From NCBI GenBank assembly GCA_965220425.1, contig OZ244830.1, forward strand, positions 2,976,001 to 3,040,000: a DNA stretch of 64,000 bases, given 5' to 3'. Both the position numbers and the translations under genes were made by a program. The notes beneath the pieces were generated by a model. The model saw only the letters and a list, made by a program, of their open reading frames with translations, had not been told where the DNA came from and made no database searches. Below are positions 61,918 to 64,000 of the stretch, piece after piece; position 1 is the stretch's first letter, and every line of letters starts with the position of its first letter. Source of the stretch: Azophilus sp965220425. Its GTDB lineage: Bacteria > Pseudomonadota > Gammaproteobacteria > Pseudomonadales > Azotimanducaceae.

Positions 61918-62867
61918 GGCCAGATCGCGAGTCCATGCACGCTGGCCCTCAGGTCCCGGCTCAGGTTCACGGAAAGAAGCCGCTCGTTGGCGGCGAGGTC
62001 GTAGACGCTTACCGTCGCCGGCGAGGAACCGCCGGCGACCACGGAGCCTGACAGCTCGCACAGCCCGCGAAGGAAACCCTGGCGGGCTGCGCAATCGATG
62101 CCGGGTTCGTTTGCCGGGGGCTGCCGCGGGTCATATTCCGGCGCGGCCATGGCGCGGTCGTCGCTGCCGTCGCCGCGTCCGCAATATCTCAGCCGCCCGG
62201 CATCGTTGTCGTTGAACAGCACGCCGTCGCGAAAAGGGCGCACGTTGTGGCTGCCGCCGGGCAGTTCCGCGGACATCAGCACCGTCCTGCCGTTGAAATG
62301 CAGCATTCCGCCGGTGCCGAGCCCGCCCAGGTACATCCCGTGCCGATTGCAGGCGATGCTGTCGATATGCAGCTTGTTCAGTTCCAGGGGGCCGTCTTTG
62401 CCCTCCGCATCGAATCCCCGGGCCTTGTAGCGGAAGTTTGCCGACTCGATGTGGATGCCCCGGGCGAAAGCCCGGCGGTCGAGATCGAAGGCCAGGATGC
62501 AGTCGAAGGCGGTGGAAGTCAGGAAGAGGGTGCGCTCGTAGATGCGGATTTCGTGACAGTGCTTGAGGTACGGATTACGCCAGGAGCCTGTCGGCGTGAA
62601 ATCCGGACGGTAGGCGAGCAGTTGGTCACTGCCGGCGATGTAGACCCTGTCACGGTCGAAGGCGACACCCCGCAACCCCCGGCCGCCGCTCGGGCCGCGC
62701 CAGTCGATTTCGATGCCATCGACCTCGATGGGCCTGTCGACCGTCCGCTTGTCCAGGTCGATGAGATAGGCTGCGCCATGGGCCTCGCCAGGCTGGCTGC
62801 CGCGCACCACGGTTGTCGCAATCAGCGTCGTCACAACCCGGGTCCGGAATTCGGACCGCCGGCGCAA
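61908..62867 (-). CDS. beta-propeller-like protein of unknown function
   Basis: 319 residues from ATG 62867; the last 10 bp overlap the 3' end of the sulfotransferase gene on the other strand. Repeating blade-like segments: GRGLRGVAFDRDRVYIAGSD, LKHCHEIRIYERTLFLTSTA, KLHIDSIACNRHGMYLGGLG, ELPGGSHNVRPFRDGVLFND, SGSVVAGGSSPATVSVYDLA. The pattern resembles DUF4915/TIGR03032-type propellers often found near sulfotransferases. No signal peptide. The neighbourhood suggests a link to the hydroxylase-sulfotransferase pair, but nothing in the sequence proves it. Confidence 0.7.
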   Translation of the reverse strand: MRRRSEFRTRVVTTLIATTVVRGSQPGEAHGAAYLIDLDKRTVDRPIEVDGIEIDWRGPSGGRGLRGVAFDRDRVYIAGSDQLLAYRPDFTPTGSWRNPYLKHCHEIRIYERTLFLTSTAFDCILAFDLDRRAFARGIHIESANFRYKARGFDAEGKDGPLELNKLHIDSIACNRHGMYLGGLGTGGMLHFNGRTVLMSAELPGGSHNVRPFRDGVLFNDNDAGRLRYCGRGDGSDDRAMAAPEYDPRQPPANEPGIDCAARQGFLRGLCELSGSVVAGGSSPATVSVYDLAANERLLSVNLSRDLRASVHGLAIWPYD

Positions 62868-62889
62868 TGGGGTTCGACAGAAGGTTCGG

Positions 62890-64000
62890 CTATTGCCCGA
62901 ACCACTTGGTAATGCCGATGCCTACCGTGCGCGGCTTCTCGTAGGTGAGCAGGTTGCGGAACCGGGGATCGCCCAGGGCCGCTGCCTGGTCGTTGTAGCC
63001 ATCGTCTATCCAGTTGACGACGCGCTGGTCGAACAGGTTCCAGATGCTGAGCGTCATGTTCCAGTTGTTGTAGAACTCGATGCCCGCCTGCAGGTTGCTA
63101 TAGCTCCATGACGGTATTATGCCGTCCGGCTCCTCCAGAATGGCGCTGTAGAGGCTGTCGTACACCTTGCCCTGGTGACTGAAATCCAGGCGTATCCACA
63201 GATCGCCCCGGCCCATGAACTCGTAGAAGGTGTATTCGGCCGCGAGCCAGATCTTGAATTTCGGCGAGATGGGCATGACGGTGCCGTCGGTGATCTCGTC
63301 GCCGTTGATGGTGGTGAAGTCGGACGTGAACTGTGGGTCGGCGGCGAACAGGCTGCCCTCCAGCTTGAAACTGTCGGTGAAATGGGCTGCCCAGTACAGT
63401 TCCACCCCCCTGGTCGCGGCGGTGTCGCCGTTGGTGTTGCCGCGCAGCCACCAGATATCGTCAACGCCGCCCGCATTGTCGATCTGGATGTCCTGCCATT
63501 CCATGTAGAAGGCGGACAGGTTGAACTGCATACGGCGGTCGAACCAGGTGCTTTTGAGGCCGACCTCGAAGTTGTTCAGCGTGTCGGAATCGTAGCGCAA
63601 CGGCACCTTGCCGGTGGCGGCTGCCCGCCGGCTGTTGTAACCGCCGAGCCGAAATCCCTGGCTGAAGATGAAATAGACCATGCGTTCGCTGTCGATGTGA
63701 TACTGGGTACCGAACTTCAGCGCGATATTGCTCTCCTTGCCCCCGGCGGAATAGGCCCCGTCGTCGGCAATGTTGTCCAGCGGCGGCAATCCCTCCGGCC
63801 ATTGGTCGCGGTCGTACTCGTCCCGGTCATATTCGAACCAGCGGCTGCCGGCGGTGACGTCCCAGTCGTCCGTCAGGCTGTAAGTCACCTCGCCGAAAAA
63901 GGCCAACTGCTTGACCTTGCGGCGGAACTCGTTGGAGTAGGTGACGTCCGTGGGGGCAAGCGGATACTGGATGTTGTCGTAGTTGGCATAGTAGGCGTAG
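62890..64000 (-). CDS. TonB-dependent receptor, 5' part outside window
   Basis: Open on the minus strand from the right edge of the window to TGA at 62890, so the plug and N-terminus are missing from view. The visible 370 or so residues are barrel strands typical of TonB receptors: MAFFGEVTYSLTDDWDVTAG, MVYFIFSQGFRLGGYNSRRA, LNNFEVGLKSTWFDRRMQFN, WLAAEYTFYEFMGRGDLWIR, SNLQAGIEFYNNWNMTLSIW, and the end RTVGIGITKWFGQ. The substrate is unknown. It lies 22 bp upstream of the propeller-like gene on the same strand and may share its transcript. Confidence 0.9.
   Translation of the reverse strand, partial: YAYYANYDNIQYPLAPTDVTYSNEFRRKVKQLAFFGEVTYSLTDDWDVTAGSRWFEYDRDEYDRDQWPEGLPPLDNIADDGAYSAGGKESNIALKFGTQYHIDSERMVYFIFSQGFRLGGYNSRRAAATGKVPLRYDSDTLNNFEVGLKSTWFDRRMQFNLSAFYMEWQDIQIDNAGGVDDIWWLRGNTNGDTAATRGVELYWAAHFTDSFKLEGSLFAADPQFTSDFTTINGDEITDGTVMPISPKFKIWLAAEYTFYEFMGRGDLWIRLDFSHQGKVYDSLYSAILEEPDGIIPSWSYSNLQAGIEFYNNWNMTLSIWNLFDQRVVNWIDDGYNDQAAALGDPRFRNLLTYEKPRTVGIGITKWFGQ

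Noticed and set aside
1..64000. CRISPR array or cas genes
   Set aside because: No set of regularly spaced direct repeats and no Cas motifs on either strand. The repeats found are inverted or dispersed.
1..64000. rRNA or tRNA genes
   Set aside because: No ribosomal RNA sequence and no convincing cloverleaf were recognised by eye; a covariance-model scan would be needed to exclude a tRNA fully.

Overview
The window looks like a high-GC gammaproteobacterial chromosome. The core genes support this: a complete complex I operon with fused nuoC-nuoD, a leuC-leuD-leuB-asd cluster, a bifunctional PutA, two TonB-dependent receptors and a captured piece of comM. Genus or species cannot be read from the sequence. 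The load of insertion sequences, toxin-antitoxin systems and decayed genes in the first 25 kb would fit an environmental or host-associated lineage, but that is inference.

Positions 1-25,000 are an accessory island rich in debris. In order they hold: the 3' end of an amidohydrolase; a RES-domain toxin; a DUF4338 (DruA-like) remnant; a DDE insertion sequence with a frameshifted transposase (1842-3043); a decayed HAD hydrolase; a broken hicAB pair; the first copy of a 1240-bp IS91-like unit carrying a comM fragment (4612-5851); a truncated TetR gene; an rve-type insertion sequence; a 44-aa membrane peptide with a terminator; three coupled very small genes; a STAS-GHKL-DUF4325 signalling protein facing an Mrr-like endonuclease; a PD-(D/E)XK nuclease gene split by an IS630 element; and the second, nearly identical copy of the IS91-like unit (14370-15609). 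Then come fragments of a TonB receptor, a dipeptidase, an alpha/beta hydrolase and an ABC permease, mixed with two unrelated AbiE-type toxin-antitoxin loci, an AAA_14/DUF4143 ATPase, a membrane protein with its winged-helix regulator, and an IS6-family element that ends the island at 24980.

Positions 25,232-39,721 are the NADH:quinone oxidoreductase operon nuoA-B-CD-E-F-G-H-I-J-K-L-M-N. All genes are on one strand and most neighbours overlap by 4 bp, so translational coupling is expected. Downstream lie an acyl-CoA dehydrogenase with an APH-DUF6285 kinase-like partner (a pairing like eukaryotic ACAD10/11), a truncated redoxin with TGA at its peroxidatic cysteine, putA, a TonB receptor with an EF-hand-like insertion, and a glutathione S-transferase. 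A gene-free stretch of nested inverted repeats (49,889-50,397) follows, then a DUF3300 envelope protein and an S41-protease lipoprotein.

Positions 55,040-64,000 hold leuC-leuD-leuB-asd (leucine biosynthesis and aspartate semialdehyde). Directly behind, on the same strand, are an AspH-like 2-oxoglutarate hydroxylase and a TPR-sulfotransferase that overlap by 4 bp. A convergent propeller-like protein and a truncated TonB receptor end the window. The hydroxylase-sulfotransferase pair and the defence-like 8.7-15 kb segment are the most promising candidates for undescribed biology.
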